NCBI RefSeq assembly: GCF_011082725.1
Contig: NZ_CP049715.1
Span: forward strand, 310,001 to 374,000
Length of the DNA: 64,000 nucleotides
Direction of reading: 5' to 3'
DNA from: Apibacter sp. B3706
GTDB taxonomy: Bacteria; Bacteroidota; Bacteroidia; Flavobacteriales; Weeksellaceae
The notes under the pieces are model-generated. The model was not told the DNA's origin. It searched no databases and was given only the letters and a program-made list of their open reading frames with translations. The position numbers were made by a program, and so were the translations under genes. Below are positions 62,266-64,000 of this stretch, piece by piece. Each line of letters opens with the position of its first letter. Position 1 is the stretch's first letter.

Positions 62266-63630
62266 TTAAGATAAAAATTCTTCAATTTCATCAATAGATA
62301 AATTTTTCTGATCGCCCGTTTTTATATTTTTAAGTGTTACTGTATTCGTATTAATTTCATCTTCTCCATAAAAGGCTACAAAAGATATTTCCTTTTTTTC
62401 TGCGTAGCTGAATTGTTTTTGAAGTTTAGATTTTTCAGGATATAAATCACAAGCAATGTTTTTACTTCTAAGTTCTTTAATTAGTTTCAATGCTTGAAGA
62501 CATTCATTTTCACCGAAATTGAAAAAGAGAATTTGTTTTTGATGTAATGTAGCCTCAGGGAAAAGATTAAGTTCTTCCATAACCAAATATATTCGGTCTA
62601 ATCCGAAAGAAATACCTACTCCCGGCATGTTTTTAACGCCGAATATTTCGGTGAGGTTGTCATATCGTCCACCTCCGCCAATTGATCCCATGGAGATATT
62701 TTTAGCTTTCACTTCATAAATAGTTCCGGTATAATAATCCAAACCTCGCGCTAGGGTCAAGTTGAAAACCAATTCCGCAGAGGTAAGACCAATTTCTTTT
62801 ACCCGATTGTAAATAAATTCCATCTCTTGAATACCTTCTTGCCCTATTTCAATATCTGTGAGTATATCTTTTAGTTGCGAAATTTTTTCTTCAAAAGTTC
62901 CTGAAAGTTCAATAATCGGAATAAGTTTTTGTAAAGAATCTTGTCCAATACCTTTAGTTGACATTTCTTCTAAAACTTTATCTAAACCAATTTTGTCCAA
63001 TTTATCCAAAGCAACGGTAAAATCGATTAATTGATTTTCGATAGATGCATATTGAGCAATAGCTGCCAATAACTTTCGGTTGTTTACATGAATTTCAATA
63101 GGGATATGTAAATCCGAAAAAGCCGAATCGTATAATAAAGTAAGATTTACTTCATGCCATAAACTGGCTGAACCAACGATATCGGCATCGCATTGATAAA
63201 ATTCACGATATCGTCCTTTTTGAGGTCGATCTGCTCTCCACACCGGTTGAATTTGATATCGTTTGAAAGGTAGGGGAAGTTGCCCGTGATTCATAGCGAC
63301 GTAACGCGCAAAAGGTACGGTAAGATCATACCGCAAAGCTTTTTCCGAAATGGAACCGATTATATTTTTGGAACTCCATTGAGACATATCCGGATTCTTT
63401 TTTTTCGCTTCAGCTAGAAAATCACCGCTGTTTAATATTTTAAAAATTAAACGATCTCCTTCTTCTCCATATTTACCGGTTAATGTATCTAAATTTTCAA
63501 AAGAAGGAGTTTCCAACGGTTGAAAGCAAAATTTTTCAAAATTGGATTGTAACTTAGTAATTATGTATCTTCTCTTTTGTAATTCTTTAGCGGTAAAATC
63601 TCTGGTGCCTTTAGGAATTCCGGGTTTCAT
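62266..63630 (-). CDS. hisS: Histidyl-tRNA synthetase
   Basis: I start it at the ATG 63628-63630 ([20 protein letters not shown]); an open frame continues to 63837 but crosses a terminator and a -7 box. The 454-residue class II enzyme has [13 protein letters not shown] (motif 1 area), [35 protein letters not shown] (motif 2), [17 protein letters not shown] for histidine binding, and [11 protein letters not shown] (motif 3), with a C-terminal anticodon-binding domain. The -7 box TACCTTTG lies at 63654-63661. Confidence 0.97.
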   Translation of the reverse strand: MKPGIPKGTRDFTAKELQKRRYIITKLQSNFEKFCFQPLETPSFENLDTLTGKYGEEGDRLIFKILNSGDFLAEAKKKNPDMSQWSSKNIIGSISEKALRYDLTVPFARYVAMNHGQLPLPFKRYQIQPVWRADRPQKGRYREFYQCDADIVGSASLWHEVNLTLLYDSAFSDLHIPIEIHVNNRKLLAAIAQYASIENQLIDFTVALDKLDKIGLDKVLEEMSTKGIGQDSLQKLIPIIELSGTFEEKISQLKDILTDIEIGQEGIQEMEFIYNRVKEIGLTSAELVFNLTLARGLDYYTGTIYEVKAKNISMGSIGGGGRYDNLTEIFGVKNMPGVGISFGLDRIYLVMEELNLFPEATLHQKQILFFNFGENECLQALKLIKELRSKNIACDLYPEKSKLQKQFSYAEKKEISFVAFYGEDEINTNTVTLKNIKTGDQKNLSIDEIEEFLS

Positions 63631-63653
63631 TTCTTTATGTCTTATTTTTAAAA

Positions 63654-63661
63654 CAAAGGTA
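63654..63661 (-). promoter_or_regulatory. -7 box for hisS
   Basis: The minus strand reads TACCTTTG, an exact TAnnTTTG match 23 bp before the hisS ATG. It also supports the chosen start, because the longer frame would place the promoter inside the gene. Confidence 0.5.
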
Positions 63662-63700
63662 TAGAAATGTTTTGATTTTTTTTTAGGTAAATAAGGCAAA

Positions 63701-63729
63701 AAAAAGAGCATAAAAATATGCTCCTTTTT
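63701..63729 (-). terminator. Terminator of the YagU-like gene
   Basis: GAGCATA / TATGCTC (63706-63712, 63717-63723) with A- and T-runs on either side form an intrinsic terminator 26 bp beyond the stop at 63755. Confidence 0.7.
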
Positions 63730-63754
63730 ACATGTATATTGAAATATAAAATTT

Positions 63755-64000
63755 TTACCTGAAAGGAGAGGTAAGAGGGATTTCAGAATCCGGTTGTTTC
63801 GTAATTCGGTTTCGTAAATCTCTACGCGTAATTTCAATTATCCAGGTCCAGAACGCATGTCCGAAAAATTCAGAGAAATGTTCTGCAAAAGGCTGATTCC
63901 ACGGGGCAGGTACTGTTCCCAGTATTGGCATTATAATAATATGGAACATTATGAAAATAAGTATTCCATAGGCAGTTCCCTGCCATAATTTAATTTTAGG
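63755..64000 (-). CDS. YagU/DUF1440-family inner-membrane protein, C-terminal part
   Basis: The frame is open to the right edge of the window, giving 81 C-terminal residues; an internal ATG at 63949 is not the likely start. The sequence [18 protein letters not shown], then [18 protein letters not shown] and [18 protein letters not shown] closely matches the end of E. coli YagU. YagU is a multi-span inner-membrane protein connected with acid tolerance; its mechanism is unknown. A terminator follows at 63701-63729. Confidence 0.88.
   Translation of the reverse strand, partial: PKIKLWQGTAYGILIFIMFHIIIMPILGTVPAPWNQPFAEHFSEFFGHAFWTWIIEITRRDLRNRITKQPDSEIPLTSPFR

Noticed and set aside
63631-63837. 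Longer N-terminus for histidyl-tRNA synthetase
   Set aside because: The extension crosses an intrinsic terminator and an exact -7 box, and [12 protein letters not shown] is the normal start.

Overview
The window reads as a chromosomal segment of a low-GC member of the Bacteroidota, most likely Flavobacteriales (Weeksellaceae-like; an Apibacter-type genome would fit the base composition, but the genus cannot be fixed from this sequence). Supporting signs are TAnnTTTG -7 boxes with a TTG -33 box, a SusC/SusD pair, DUF4374 and DUF4136 lipoproteins with acidic residues after the lipid cysteine, a DUF3467 gene directly after rpoC, an alpha2-type glycyl-tRNA synthetase, and the order tRNA-tRNA-tRNA-tRNA-tuf-tRNA-Trp-secE-nusG-rplKAJL-rpoBC.

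Region 1 (1-11005) is an iron or haem-type uptake and extracytosolic redox locus. A divergent AraC-type regulator (cut by the window edge) faces a TonB receptor and two DUF4374 lipoproteins. After a terminator comes a tightly packed operon: a secreted ankyrin-repeat protein, a DUF2271 protein carrying a canonical flavinylation motif, a PepSY/flavodoxin/FNR membrane reductase, and ApbE, the enzyme that attaches FMN to such motifs. A coherent reading is that cytosolic NAD(P)H electrons pass through the membrane reductase to periplasmic FMN on DUF2271 and then to the imported ferric ligand. Region 2 (11002-24677) is accessory metabolism: glycosyltransferase, aldo/keto reductase, AraJ-like exporter, a MocR regulator whose PLP-lysine position is arginine and which faces a second TonB receptor, CbpA-CbpM, an aldehyde dehydrogenase with an altered active-site loop, an APC permease and a DUF4136 lipoprotein.

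Region 3 (24930-33659) is mostly housekeeping: HAD protein, MetAP, methyltransferase, SpoU methylase, a deoxyhypusine-synthase-like enzyme, TerC, Lrp, then deoC-cysQ-lipoprotein-apt. Region 4 (33744-38537) is an orphan SusCD pair. Region 5 (38765-53773) is the transcription/translation superoperon with five tRNAs, followed upstream by hpf, xerC and rpsU. Region 6 (53992-57817) carries glyS, a YcxB-like membrane protein and lpd.

Region 7 (57953-62128) is a very AT-rich accessory patch. It holds a two-gene RloA/RloB (AbiL-like) candidate antiphage module with its own two-box promoter, an XRE regulator divergent from a small helical protein across a palindromic operator, and a class A beta-lactamase with an unusual N-terminal extension and an 11-bp inverted repeat just before its start. 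The window ends with hisS and the C-terminal part of a YagU/DUF1440 membrane protein. The two strongest leads are the flavinylation-linked iron locus and the RloAB patch with its neighbours. No CRISPR array, insertion sequence, rRNA or replication origin was seen.
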